In this document: piece after piece, positions 41,606-50,750 of the stretch
How positions within the stretch are numbered: position 1 is the stretch's first letter
How the letters are laid out: each line of letters begins with the position of its first letter
From: Paenibacillus_E allorhizoplanae
GTDB taxonomy: Bacteria; Bacillota; Bacilli; Paenibacillales; NBRC-103111
Length of the DNA: 64,000 bases
Assembly: GCF_927798215.1 (NCBI RefSeq)
Contig: NZ_CAKMMW010000004.1
Span: forward strand, 62,001-126,000
Direction: 5' to 3'
The notes under the pieces: model-generated
Told to the model about the DNA's origin: nothing
Seen by the model: only the letters and a program-made list of their open reading frames with translations
The model's database searches: none
Position numbers and translations under genes: made by a program

Positions 41606-42487
41606 TTATTTATTTATTAATTTATACAACGCTTGTGTACCACTTTCCTCTTCGCCCATTGCGGCTAATTGTTCATAGAGAGATTTGGCAAGCGTCAAAC
41701 CGGGAAGCTCTACTTTCATGTCTTCGGCCGATTGCAAAGCAATCTTCATATCCTTAATAAAATGTTTCACATAAAAACCTGGCGCAAAATTGTCTGCAAT
41801 CATTCGTGGCCCCAAATTACTTAACGACCAGCTGCCCGCGGCACCTGTTTCAATGCTTTGCAGCACTGTCGTTGGATTAAGCCCCGCTTTCTTCGCATAG
41901 ACAAGCGCTTCAACAACACCCATCATGTTACTTGCTATCGCAATTTGATTACACATCTTCGTGTGTTGCCCCGCTCCTGCTTCACCTTGATGAACAATAT
42001 TCGTGCCGATCTTTTGGAAAATAGGCAGCATCTGCTCGAACACATCGCGATCACCACCGACCATAATGGACAATCGCGCTTCTCTTGCCCCAATATCTCC
42101 ACCGGAGACAGGCGCATCCAAGGAGAATAGCTGACGCGTCAGCGCTTCCTCATAAATCCGTTTGGCAAGGGACGGGCTTGATGTCGTCAAATCAATTAGG
42201 AAGCTACCCGGCTCTGCCAGGGCAAGAATGCCATTGTGCCCAAAATAGATGTCTTCCACATCGCTTGGAAATCCAACCATCGTCATAATAACCTGACACT
42301 TCTGCGCTAATGCGCCTGGCGTGTCCTGCCAATTCGCCCCCTTTTCCAATAGCTCCTGTGCCTTTGCTTTCGTGCGTGTATACACATGAACCTCATATCC
42401 CGCATGAATCAAATGTCCTGCCATGCTTTTCCCCATCACACCTGTGCCAATGAGTCCTATGATTGGTTTTGCCGTATGTGCTGTCAT
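41606..42487 (-). CDS. garR: Tartronate semialdehyde reductase-type beta-hydroxyacid dehydrogenase
   Basis: The 293-residue protein belongs to the 3-hydroxyisobutyrate dehydrogenase family. GLIGTGVMGKSMAGHLIHAG binds NAD(P), DAPVSGGDIGAREA is the substrate loop, and GAGQHTKMCNQI contains the catalytic lysine. The glycerate kinase gene just downstream favours tartronate semialdehyde (2-hydroxy-3-oxopropionate) reduction to glycerate over other hydroxyacids. No lyase or aldolase for making the semialdehyde is nearby. Confidence 0.85.
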   Translation of the reverse strand: MTAHTAKPIIGLIGTGVMGKSMAGHLIHAGYEVHVYTRTKAKAQELLEKGANWQDTPGALAQKCQVIMTMVGFPSDVEDIYFGHNGILALAEPGSFLIDLTTSSPSLAKRIYEEALTRQLFSLDAPVSGGDIGAREARLSIMVGGDRDVFEQMLPIFQKIGTNIVHQGEAGAGQHTKMCNQIAIASNMMGVVEALVYAKKAGLNPTTVLQSIETGAAGSWSLSNLGPRMIADNFAPGFYVKHFIKDMKIALQSAEDMKVELPGLTLAKSLYEQLAAMGEEESGTQALYKLINK

Positions 42488-42588
42488 CTATATGTCCACC
42501 TTTCCCAGGTACCTAGTAGTAGTCGCTTTTATCTCCATTTAAACTTATCACCCTCTTCCCTTCTGGTCAAACGTGATACGCCAACAGT

Positions 42589-42654
42589 TTTTGTGCGCTA
42601 GCTTGCGACGGGTGACGGCGCTACTGCCTTTGCGCACAATATTTGTGCGCTAGC
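42589..42654. repeat. Direct and inverted repeats in an intergenic gap
   Basis: The 316-bp gap 42488-42803 has no gene. TTTGTGCGCTAGC occurs at 42590-42602 and 42642-42654. GCGCACAA (42632-42639) and TTGTGCGC (42643-42650) form an 8-bp inverted repeat with 3 nt between. Each direct copy is followed by a related GGCGCTAC or AGCGCTAC, so this looks like a duplicated repeat unit of unknown type. Confidence 0.5.
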
Positions 42655-42754
42655 ATGTGACAGCGCTACCAGCTACCACTTTCGAATCCATTCAAGAATG
42701 AGCCCCGCGCCTCACCCCCAATACACAAGGGAGCTGCTTCGCCTACTCCAAAAC

Positions 42755-42796
42755 AAAAAGCCGTTCCAGGGATAACCACCCTTGGAACGGCTTTTC
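42755..42796 (-). terminator. Terminator after lacZ
   Basis: AAAAGCCGTTCC pairs with GGAACGGCTTTT, extended by AGGG/CCCT; TTTTGTTTTGG follows on the minus strand. Confidence 0.85.
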
Positions 42797-42803
42797 TCAA
42801 TAA

Positions 42804-45800
42804 CTAGATACCTTGGAAAGTGAACGCATACGCATACGTTCGGTTCGCGAATAACGTAAACTCGGGATGTGTTCTAGCTCCCCAGCTATCGTCACCGCCA
42901 ACGCCCATCTGCTTGTAATTCACACGAACTACAACTTTATCACTCGCAGGTAGTTTATAAGGGTGATCGTGCGCCTCCAACTCGGATGGTGAGTACGGCA
43001 AAGCATTAAGCTCAACTGTTGGCAAGCCCGCGATGCGGATTCCGCGCCCACTCGAATTCGTTAAGGTCGCCCAACGAACATCGGTCTTATTGCCGCATTC
43101 CTGTGGACGCAAGTATGGAACGAATTGCTCTACGACAGTTCCGTTATGAAGCGCAAGCTTTGCGCCTACGTTACGATCCCAGTGATTTTCGTGCGGCCCG
43201 CGGCCGTACCAGGTTAAATTCTCGAACGCAGCGCCTAGTTCGAACATGACGCCAACTTCAGGAATTTCTGGCAATTTGTCACCCGGTGTTAATTGCATGC
43301 CAACTTCAACTTCCCCGCTTGCCGACACGGTGTAAACAAGCTGAACTTCAGAAGCAGGCGTTGTCGCCAATTCATAACGTACACGAACCTCAGCACGTCC
43401 TGCATCCAATGATTTCGCGTTCAGTGAAAGGAGTTTGCGCCCGCTGCCCGCTTCTTGCCATGGTGCACAACGAATGTGGTGCTGGTTCCCACGATCGTTA
43501 TCCGTATAAGCACGCCAGAAGTTAGGAACTGGACCCGTTTGGAATAACTCAACTCCGTCAAACAAATAGGAAGTGATATCGCCAGTTCCTGCGTCAACTT
43601 GGAGTGCAAAACGCTCCCCTTGCAAGCTGATACGATCTGCTGTAGACACGACTTGAACAGCAGTCTCCGTAGAGAGAGCAGCCGCTGATTCTTTTTCCGA
43701 TTCCCAGTTGCGCGCATGGATCGCCGCATTCACCGTAGGAAGAATAAATTGCTCCCATGCGATTTCATGTCCCTTAGCTCCCCATAACGTATCGTCACGC
43801 AGTACCAAACTCAGTGTTAACACGAATTCATCGTTCGGGAAAAGACGCTCAACACTATCAAGTTTCAGCTCAATCGTTGTCGTTTCACCTGGCGCAACCG
43901 CATAGGATCCAGTGAACTGTTGGCTTTCTACAACACCATTGCGTGCAATCGTCCAAGTCCAATCATATTCATTCAAGTTCGTGAACAAGAATTGATTCGT
44001 TACCTTGATTTGCCCCTTAGCCGCATCAACCGCTTCGAACTTCACATTCTGGTAACACTTCTTCACTTCGTGCAGCTTCGGTGACACTGAACGATCAGCG
44101 AAGATCAAGCCATTGCCACAGAAGTTGCCATCATTAGGCGCGTCACCAAAATCGCCGCCATACGCTTGATACGTGACGCCATCCGGCGTCGTTGTGCGAA
44201 TGGATTGATCGATCCAATCCCAAATGAATCCACCTTGTAAGACAGGGTATTGATCAAACAGCTCCCAATATTTAAATAGGTTACCGCAAGAGTTACCCAT
44301 CGCATGACTATACTCACAAAGGATAAACGGCTTTTTCGGATGGTTTTTGGCGTATTCTTCAATCTTTTCAATTTTGGAATACATTTGACTTTCCATATCC
44401 GACGCTCTTTCTGACTCGCGCCACCAGAACACGCCTTCATAGTGAACAACCCGAGAAGGATCGGCTTCACGAAGGAAATCATGCATTTTGAAGAAATTAT
44501 CCCCACCAAAGGACTCATTCCCCAGTGACCAGATGACGATCGATGGATGATTTTTGTCTCGCTGCATCATGGAGTTGGCACGGTCAAGTACGGCCCCTGT
44601 CCACTCAGGTCGACTTCCTGGCACCGTTTCACCTAATTCGAATTGCGGGTAGCTCCAGGAACCGTGGGTCTCCAAATTGGTTTCATCAATCACATATAGA
44701 CCATATTGATCACAAAGCTCATACCATAGCGGATTATTCGGGTAATGGGAAGTCCGCACAGCGTTGATATTATATTGTTTCATGAGCAAAATATCCGCAA
44801 GCATACTTTCCGCATCGACGGAACGTCCGCGATCACGGTCAAATTCATGGCGATTCACACCTTTAAACACAATGACTTCGCCGTTGATTTTCATCAAACC
44901 ATCTTCAATCTCAAACTTGCGGAAACCAACTTTACAGCTTTCTGTCTCGAGGAGTGTCCCCTCTTCATTCCATAAACGAAGAACGAGCGTGTATAGATAT
45001 GGATTCTCAGCACTCCATTTGGCAGGTCGATCCAGATGAGCCGATAATTCAACGGCTTGTTTCGCAGTGTCGCTCGTTTGAATACCTACACGAAACGGCT
45101 CTTCCCATAGAGCTTGCTGCTCACCATCGTAAAGCATCGCTTCCACATGATGTACGCCTTGGCTCTTTCCATCATAGTTAGTGATCGTCGCTTGAATGTG
45201 CAGTTCAGCATCCTCGCAAGCTGCGTCGAGATTCGTATTTACTTTGAAATCAGCAATATGTGCTGTAGGTGTCGAGTAGAGATATACATCACGGAAAATT
45301 CCGCTCAAACGCCAGAAATCCTGATCTTCTAACCAGCTTGCATCGCTCCAACGATACACTTCTACCGCGAGCTTGTTCTCACCCTCGATCAAATAAGGAG
45401 TGATATCAAAATCCGCCGGTGTAAACGAATCTTGGCTAAAGCCAACCAAATCCCCATTCACCCATACATAAAAGGCCGACTCCACACCCTGAAAGCTCAG
45501 ATACACTGGCTGCCCGTTCCATCCCTCTGAGATCGAAAAGCTGCGCACATAAGAACCAACTGGATTATACTTTACCGGGGCAAATGGAGGCTTAAGATCC
45601 TCATGTCCAACCCACGGATAGATAATATTTGTGTACTGCGGGAAATCAAAGCCTTGGAGTTGCCAATGTGACGGCACGGGCATATCCACCCAATTGTTGG
45701 TGTCAAAGTCCGTTTTGTAGAAATCCTGTGGACGTCCTTCTGCATTTTCGGCAAAATGGAATTTCCAGGTACCATTTAAGTTTTGATAAAATTGCGATGC

Positions 45801-45950
45801 TTCGCGTACGCCAGCCAGCGCTTCTGCTTCCGTATGATAAGGCATGAGGGTCGCATGTGCTTCCAAGCGATTCAATTGATATATTTGCGGATTATTATTC
45901 CATTCGGGGTAACCGTTTTCAGGAGCTGTGTATACAAATTTATTCGCCAT
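42804..45950 (-). CDS. lacZ: GH2 beta-galactosidase
   Basis: The 1048-residue protein is a full-length LacZ-type enzyme that hydrolyses beta-galactosides in the cytosol. It has the N-terminal jelly-roll (PVPSHWQLQGFDFPQYTN), the TIM barrel with acid/base glutamate in IVIWSLGNESFGGDN and nucleophile glutamate in PFILCEYSHAMGNSCGN, and the C-terminal beta-sandwich (FENLTWYGRGPHENHWDR). It is a single-gene unit divergent from an AraC regulator that likely controls it. No lactose permease is adjacent, so uptake must depend on a transporter elsewhere, perhaps one of the two CUT1 systems here. Confidence 0.96.
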   Translation of the reverse strand: MANKFVYTAPENGYPEWNNNPQIYQLNRLEAHATLMPYHTEAEALAGVREASQFYQNLNGTWKFHFAENAEGRPQDFYKTDFDTNNWVDMPVPSHWQLQGFDFPQYTNIIYPWVGHEDLKPPFAPVKYNPVGSYVRSFSISEGWNGQPVYLSFQGVESAFYVWVNGDLVGFSQDSFTPADFDITPYLIEGENKLAVEVYRWSDASWLEDQDFWRLSGIFRDVYLYSTPTAHIADFKVNTNLDAACEDAELHIQATITNYDGKSQGVHHVEAMLYDGEQQALWEEPFRVGIQTSDTAKQAVELSAHLDRPAKWSAENPYLYTLVLRLWNEEGTLLETESCKVGFRKFEIEDGLMKINGEVIVFKGVNRHEFDRDRGRSVDAESMLADILLMKQYNINAVRTSHYPNNPLWYELCDQYGLYVIDETNLETHGSWSYPQFELGETVPGSRPEWTGAVLDRANSMMQRDKNHPSIVIWSLGNESFGGDNFFKMHDFLREADPSRVVHYEGVFWWRESERASDMESQMYSKIEKIEEYAKNHPKKPFILCEYSHAMGNSCGNLFKYWELFDQYPVLQGGFIWDWIDQSIRTTTPDGVTYQAYGGDFGDAPNDGNFCGNGLIFADRSVSPKLHEVKKCYQNVKFEAVDAAKGQIKVTNQFLFTNLNEYDWTWTIARNGVVESQQFTGSYAVAPGETTTIELKLDSVERLFPNDEFVLTLSLVLRDDTLWGAKGHEIAWEQFILPTVNAAIHARNWESEKESAAALSTETAVQVVSTADRISLQGERFALQVDAGTGDITSYLFDGVELFQTGPVPNFWRAYTDNDRGNQHHIRCAPWQEAGSGRKLLSLNAKSLDAGRAEVRVRYELATTPASEVQLVYTVSASGEVEVGMQLTPGDKLPEIPEVGVMFELGAAFENLTWYGRGPHENHWDRNVGAKLALHNGTVVEQFVPYLRPQECGNKTDVRWATLTNSSGRGIRIAGLPTVELNALPYSPSELEAHDHPYKLPASDKVVVRVNYKQMGVGGDDSWGARTHPEFTLFANRTYAYAFTFQGI

Positions 45951-46003
45951 GGATGATATTCCTCACTTTACGTTATTGGATAACAATTTAGCTTACCACC
46001 TTA

Positions 46004-46032
46004 TTGTACAAGACAATTATTTCTTTTAAAAT
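46004..46032 (+). promoter_or_regulatory. Sigma-A-type promoter of the AraC regulator
   Basis: TTGTAC (46004-46009) and TAAAAT (46027-46032) are separated by exactly 17 bp, 50 bp ahead of the ATG. TTGTACAA within it is a palindrome. A GTTAT-TGG-ATAAC inverted repeat lies nearby (45972-45984) on the lacZ side. Confidence 0.55.
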
Positions 46033-46081
46033 ATAAGAAACAACGCGTGATATATTAAAAAATGAAAGAGATGGTTGTTCC

Positions 46082-46918
46082 ATGGCGATTGATTATAGAA
46101 AGTTTTTTGTCATTACCGAAACCGACCGTAAGCTCCCTCTTATTCTCGAGACGATCGGATATGAGCGCGAACAGCAATTCTATGAACGCGAAGAAGGCTA
46201 CCCTTGTTTTCATTGGCTGCAAACGATCTCCGGCAGTGGCGAAATTATTCTAGACAGCGGCCCCGTCAAGCTGAATGAACGGCAAGGCATGCTGCTCGCT
46301 AGCGGCGTCCCTCATGCCTACCATGTGCCAGATACACCATGGTCGACTTGGTATTTAACCTTCGATGGTGCATTAGCTGCCTCTATTGTGCACGCCTTGG
46401 AAATCCCGCTTACTACCCCAATTAGCTGGGGGATCGATACGCCTTTAGCTAGTATTCATGAGTATTACTACCATAAATATCGCGATAGTCACGACTTTAC
46501 CGGCACTAACGGATCTTTGGAAATCTATCAATTCCTAACGTTGCTGAAGAAGCACGGCATTATCAACAAGAGCGCCTCGTTCTCGCAAAGTCATGAGCGG
46601 CTTCTGCCGCTGCTGCTCGAGCTAGAGCATAGCTTCGGCGCTGCTCATGTCGGACTAAGCTGGATGTCGACTCAGCTCGGTGTCTCTGCCCAGCATGTGA
46701 ATACGTTATTTCGCCGCGCATTCGGACTCTCTCCGTATCAATACCTGCTCCAGCTGCGCTTGCAGAAGTCCAAAGAATTGCTGATCGCGCAGCCTGATCT
46801 GACCGTGAAGCAAATCGCAGAGACCACGGGCTTCCTCGACGCATCGCATTTCATTTCAACCTTCCGCAAAGCCGTTGGGCAAACGCCGGATGTATTCAGG
46901 CATCCTTATTTGAAGTAA
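46082..46918 (+). CDS. AraC-family regulator, likely of lacZ
   Basis: The 278-residue protein has an N-terminal cupin sensor (LDSGPVKLNERQGMLLASG, HAYHVPDTPWSTWYLTF) and a C-terminal double helix-turn-helix (LSWMSTQLGVSAQHVNTLFR; QIAETTGFLDASHFISTFRK). It is transcribed away from lacZ with only 131 bp between the starts, so it most likely activates lacZ on sensing a galactoside. A ribosome site is weak. It is one of only three full-length genes on the plus strand. Confidence 0.92.
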   Translation: MAIDYRKFFVITETDRKLPLILETIGYEREQQFYEREEGYPCFHWLQTISGSGEIILDSGPVKLNERQGMLLASGVPHAYHVPDTPWSTWYLTFDGALAASIVHALEIPLTTPISWGIDTPLASIHEYYYHKYRDSHDFTGTNGSLEIYQFLTLLKKHGIINKSASFSQSHERLLPLLLELEHSFGAAHVGLSWMSTQLGVSAQHVNTLFRRAFGLSPYQYLLQLRLQKSKELLIAQPDLTVKQIAETTGFLDASHFISTFRKAVGQTPDVFRHPYLK

Positions 46919-46967
46919 GGTGAGATAACATGTCCAAGTGTAGTCACTTCCCACCACCACGACACCA

Positions 46968-47050
46968 AATAGCTGGAAAACCTCCAACTAATTTCCAGTA
47001 TTCTCCCTATATTTGGAAAATAGATGGAAATTGTACAGCTATTCCTCTGG
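46968..47050. repeat. Hairpin-like repeat in the gap after the AraC gene
   Basis: The 400-bp gap 46919-47321 holds no convincing gene. CTGGAAA (46973-46979) is inverted at 46992-46998. The stretch CTGGAAAACCTCCAACTA resembles the reverse strand of the hairpin at 55460-55530 (CTGGAAAACCTACAGCTA), so both may be copies of one dispersed element. Confidence 0.4.
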
Positions 47051-47278
47051 ATTCTTCCCTATTTGAAGCAAAAGCCTGAAATTATCTGTACCTCTTACAG
47101 GTATTTATATTTATTCGATGATTCCCATGAAATTAGATGTATCTTTTCCAGTTTTTGTGTCCGAGGGCTTATCTTGTCAGTGGCAGTCCTCGATTCGGTT
47201 GGTGGAGCTGGTGGAGTTACTGTGGTTTACGGAGATCGTAGTGTTGTTAAGATCGTACGAATCTACCACCTCAAACAA

Positions 47279-47300
47279 AAAAACCGCCTCGGCGGTTTTA
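47279..47300. terminator. Short perfect terminator hairpin
   Basis: AAAACCGC and GCGGTTTT enclose a CTCG loop. It ends the 47322-47615 gene on the minus strand and has T runs on both sides. Confidence 0.7.
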
Positions 47301-47321
47301 GAAATCAATGGCTTATGAAAA

Positions 47322-47615
47322 TTAGTGATTTGGAACAAATTCACTATGCGCTTCGAGCAACTTTTGGACGAAAATCTCAAAGTCTAGTAAATTCGACGAA
47401 AATTTGAAATCGGTTACACCCGTGTTGAAATCAATAACAGTTAGAGCAACGCGATTAAGGGGGTACTCGGGAATGGGTTCAGAGGCAAGTGAAATATTTT
47501 TGAAAGGGTAGATGGATGTTTCACCGTAGAAACGAAGCACTGTTAAATGATCATCTCGTAACTCCAACGAAATCTGCTGTTCCGAATCCGTGAAACTCTT
47601 CAATGTACTCATCAT
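47322..47615 (-). CDS. Hypothetical protein (97 aa)
   Basis: ATG 47615 lies 8 nt behind GAGGAGG, and a terminator follows the stop, so this is a real small gene. The protein is acidic and mostly beta-strand, with LELRDDHLTVLRFYGETSIYP and a helical end (LDFEIFVQKLLEAHSEF). No domain is recognised; there is no signal peptide or membrane segment. It stands alone between the lacZ regulator and the isomerase operon. Confidence 0.7.
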   Translation of the reverse strand: MMSTLKSFTDSEQQISLELRDDHLTVLRFYGETSIYPFKNISLASEPIPEYPLNRVALTVIDFNTGVTDFKFSSNLLDFEIFVQKLLEAHSEFVPNH

Positions 47616-47724
47616 AAATCAATCCTCCTCTTGTCCTTTATTTTACTCTTATTTTGGAAGATTAAGAAGCCCAATTTGTAAATATATGTTGGTAATTCTA
47701 GTGTCGATAGAAGTTACTAGATGC

Positions 47725-47750
47725 CAAAAACCTCGCCAACGGCGAGGTTT
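47725..47750 (-). terminator. Terminator of the isomerase-Gfo/Idh operon
   Basis: AAACCTCGCC (47728-47737) pairs perfectly with GGCGAGGTTT (47741-47750) around a 3-nt loop; TTTTTGG follows on the minus strand. Confidence 0.85.
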
Positions 47751-47756
47751 CCATGC

Positions 47757-48629
47757 CTATTTATACTTTTGAATAAAAGCTATCGCGCTTGCAATATCTT
47801 TCTCTGGCTGAGCACCAACTTCACGCTCGATGGTCAGGTAGCCCTTGTAGCCAATTTCTTGCAACGCCTGGAAGTAACGTCCGAAATCTACATGACCTTC
47901 GCCTAATGCCAACTCGCGGTACGTATCTCCAGATGTCGCCGCCTCCGCGATACTCTCGTGTGTCATCGGTTTAAATCCTAGTGAACCGTACACTTCACGC
48001 GGATCAACTTGACGTAGTCGAACGCCGTCCTTCACATGCGTATGAACGATATAATCCTTCAACGTGTAGACACCTTGAACTGGATCATCACCCGTTACCA
48101 TCACCATATTTGCGGGGTCGAAGTTAACGGAGACACCTTTGGTAGATAGGTTATCTAGGAAGCTCTTCAAATGTGCCGACGTTTCCGGCCCTGTTTCGAC
48201 TGCAAAATAAGCACCTAAGCTGCTCGCATATACACCCAGCTCTTCACAAGCTTGCAGCATCGTTTGATAGATAGGATCGTTCCGATCCTCGGGTACAACA
48301 CCGATATGTGTTGTCACAACGTTCGAACCGAGTTCAACAGCAAGATCAAGAACGCGCTTGGATTTCTCAATTTTCGCGGCATTCACAGACTGATCTTGGA
48401 AACCATGTCCACCTAGATCGCCGCAAAGGGCTGATATTTGAAGATCTAATGACGCGATGTAGTCACGTAACTCCTTACGTGCTCCCGGCGTTAGGTTCGC
48501 AGGATCCATCTCTCCAGAAACCGCATAAATTTGGACGCCGTCTGCGCCTAATTCTTTCGATTTCTTTAATCCGTCCCGTAGTCCAAGACGCAAACTATCT
48601 ACCATAATACCGATTGGATTGATTATCAT
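47757..48629 (-). CDS. Sugar phosphate isomerase/epimerase (TIM barrel)
   Basis: ATG 48629 (MIINPIGIMVDSL) is preferred, since a GTG at 48641 would overlap the ribosome site. The 290-residue protein is an AP-endonuclease-2-like TIM barrel. Metal ligands are seen in AVETGPETS, NFDPANMVM, HTHVKDG and LTIEREVG. Such proteins isomerise or epimerise keto-sugars or inosose. It is the last of three genes transcribed 50619 to 47757 together with a second isomerase and a Gfo/Idh enzyme, a set typical of cyclitol or rare-sugar breakdown. The substrate is unknown. Confidence 0.88.
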   Translation of the reverse strand: MIINPIGIMVDSLRLGLRDGLKKSKELGADGVQIYAVSGEMDPANLTPGARKELRDYIASLDLQISALCGDLGGHGFQDQSVNAAKIEKSKRVLDLAVELGSNVVTTHIGVVPEDRNDPIYQTMLQACEELGVYASSLGAYFAVETGPETSAHLKSFLDNLSTKGVSVNFDPANMVMVTGDDPVQGVYTLKDYIVHTHVKDGVRLRQVDPREVYGSLGFKPMTHESIAEAATSGDTYRELALGEGHVDFGRYFQALQEIGYKGYLTIEREVGAQPEKDIASAIAFIQKYK

Positions 48630-48661
48630 GACTTCAAACACTCCTTATCGCGAGCTTAGCG

Positions 48662-49522
48662 TTAGTTTATTTCGTCCCAAATTCTACGAATATTTTGTAA
48701 TCCGATCAATGTGCCTCGCTTACACTCTTCCATCCCCTCAAATTCCAGGGAGATGTATCCATCGTAGCCTGAGCTTTTGACCACACGCAGAATTTCAGGA
48801 ATATTCAAATCACCTTGAGCCACAATCGCTCCGCGCAAATAGGTGCCGTAGGAAGACTTGAACCAGCCTTCTCCTGGATTCTGATTGGAGGGACGAATGT
48901 AGAAATCCTTCACATGGACAATAGAAGCATAAGGAAGATTATTCGTCACAGCGGCAACAGAATCCTCGTCCACACAAACAAAATTACCTACATCCAATGT
49001 TGTCCGGAAATTGGCACGATCAACAGCATGAATCAGGGCTTGAACACGTTCACTATGCTGCACGAAGAAACCGTGATTCTCAACGCTGGTCACAATTCCA
49101 AATTGGTTAGCATAGTCAGCAATTTGACGACATGCTTCTGCTAAGCGATCCAAATTGGCGTTGAAATTACGAATGGAGAGATCCTCACTTCGAGCAACGT
49201 CATGCCGCATTTTGGTAACACCTAATCTGGCAGCAAGATCTACCTCGCCCTTCACTCGCTCGATTTCCTGCTGATACTCTTCTTCCGTCTCAGTAAGGAA
49301 ATTTGCGCCGATGGCATAATTGGAAATATCAATACCTCGAGCCTGAGCTTTCTCACGAATCGCATCCGCAAGCGCAAAGTTACCCGGTAAATCATACCCC
49401 AATGGCACGATCTCGACATGTTCACCTCCCTGATCCGCAATCCAATCGATGACGTCCATAATCGACATTTCGCCAGACTTTAATGCCTGATACAGGCTAT
49501 ATGTGCTAACACCTAACTTCAT
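48662..49522 (-). CDS. Sugar phosphate isomerase/epimerase (TIM barrel)
   Basis: The 286-residue protein is a second TIM-barrel isomerase/epimerase, only distantly like its downstream neighbour. Metal ligands are seen in TSVENHGFFVQ, TTLDVGNFVCVDED, HVKDFYI and ISLEFEGMEE. It lies 33 nt after the Gfo/Idh gene stop and about 30 nt before the next isomerase, in one operon. Together they could oxidise and then isomerise a sugar or inositol derivative. Confidence 0.88.
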   Translation of the reverse strand: MKLGVSTYSLYQALKSGEMSIMDVIDWIADQGGEHVEIVPLGYDLPGNFALADAIREKAQARGIDISNYAIGANFLTETEEEYQQEIERVKGEVDLAARLGVTKMRHDVARSEDLSIRNFNANLDRLAEACRQIADYANQFGIVTSVENHGFFVQHSERVQALIHAVDRANFRTTLDVGNFVCVDEDSVAAVTNNLPYASIVHVKDFYIRPSNQNPGEGWFKSSYGTYLRGAIVAQGDLNIPEILRVVKSSGYDGYISLEFEGMEECKRGTLIGLQNIRRIWDEIN

Positions 49523-49554
49523 ATGTGCTCCTCCTATGCTCCGATTCGTACGGG

Positions 49555-50619
49555 CTATAATCTGATTTCTTGACCCTTCGCTGCAGATTCATAAATACCG
49601 CATAGGATTTTCATTATTTCAAGGCCATCCTCAACCGGACTAATCGGTGTTTCGCCAGTTTGGCAGCAAGATACGAAATGATTAATTTCATTTTGAAAAG
49701 CGCCGTTAATATCGATCGATTTGTTATTGATTTGAGGCGTCACATTCGTAATCGTATCCAAAATCTCCGTAACGAACACGATTTCAGGTTCAAGCTCAAC
49801 GCCGCCTTTGTCACCATACAATTTGACAGCGATTTCATCCTTCTTAGCATGCAGTGTGAAACTAACATCCACCATGAGGGAAGCCCCATTTTCAAAACGA
49901 ATTAATACATTCGCCAAATCCTCAACCGTGTTGCGTTCCGCATCATAATCAGCTGCTTTATAGAAAGATAAGTTCTTCACATTCTTCCGATTGCCCAGTT
50001 TGTTATACGTATGTCCACTCACCGCAACTGGTTTCGGCTTACCCATCAAGTACCAACATACATCAATCACGTGTACGCCTATATCGATTAGCGGCCCGCC
50101 ACCCGAGCGCTCAACATCCGAGAACCAACCGCCTGGATTCCCTAATCGACGTAGGCAAGAAGCTTTGGCATAATAGATCTCACCTAATTGACCATTATCT
50201 ATAAAATGCTTCACAAGCTGAGCATTCGTATCATATCTTCGCACAAATCCAACTTGTAGAATCTTTCCTGTTTCACGAACCGCGTCTTGAATGCGTTGCG
50301 CTTCTTCTACCGTTTTGCATAGCGGCTTCTCTACCAAAACATGCTTGCCAGCATGAAGAGCAGCAATACTAATCTCAGCGTGTGTATTGTTCCATGTACA
50401 AATACTGACCGCATCAATCTCCGGGTTGGCCAAAAGCTCATTATAGTCGGTATAAATGTTTGCAATGTCATATTTCTCCGCTTTCGCCGCTGCTCGTTCA
50501 CGATTAAGGTCACAGACGGCAACAATGACAGCATCCTCGGATTTCGTATATGAAGCAAAGTGCAAATCTGAAATTGAACCTGCACCGATAACACCAATTC
50601 TCAATTTGTTTATGCTCAT
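49555..50619 (-). CDS. Gfo/Idh/MocA family oxidoreductase
   Basis: The 354-residue protein has the N-terminal RIGVIGAGSISDLHFASY nucleotide fold, the KHVLVEKPLCKTVEEA lysine motif, and GGGPLIDIGVHVIDVCWYLMG in the C-terminal domain. It shares the family but not close identity with the enzyme at 24100-25185. It is the first gene of the operon with two TIM-barrel isomerases, so it likely makes or uses a keto-sugar handled by them. The short gap upstream (50620-50750) shows no clear operator. Confidence 0.9.
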   Translation of the reverse strand: MSINKLRIGVIGAGSISDLHFASYTKSEDAVIVAVCDLNRERAAAKAEKYDIANIYTDYNELLANPEIDAVSICTWNNTHAEISIAALHAGKHVLVEKPLCKTVEEAQRIQDAVRETGKILQVGFVRRYDTNAQLVKHFIDNGQLGEIYYAKASCLRRLGNPGGWFSDVERSGGGPLIDIGVHVIDVCWYLMGKPKPVAVSGHTYNKLGNRKNVKNLSFYKAADYDAERNTVEDLANVLIRFENGASLMVDVSFTLHAKKDEIAVKLYGDKGGVELEPEIVFVTEILDTITNVTPQINNKSIDINGAFQNEINHFVSCCQTGETPISPVEDGLEIMKILCGIYESAAKGQEIRL

Positions 50620-50750
50620 TGCACATTCCAGCCTCCTTTAAATAACTACTACTTAAAGTTAACATGCTTTGGACATAGCGAGAATACCTAAGATAAGCAG
50701 CTCCATGGACTATATGTTCAAAATCACCCGAAAGATTCGCCTCTGTTCGC

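Noticed and set aside
42589..42670. CRISPR array
   Set aside because: Only two repeat copies, irregular spacing and no cas genes.
47024..47407. 127-codon plus-strand frame after the lacZ regulator
   Set aside because: No ribosome site, odd composition, crosses the terminator at 47279 and overlaps the convincing minus-strand 97-residue gene.
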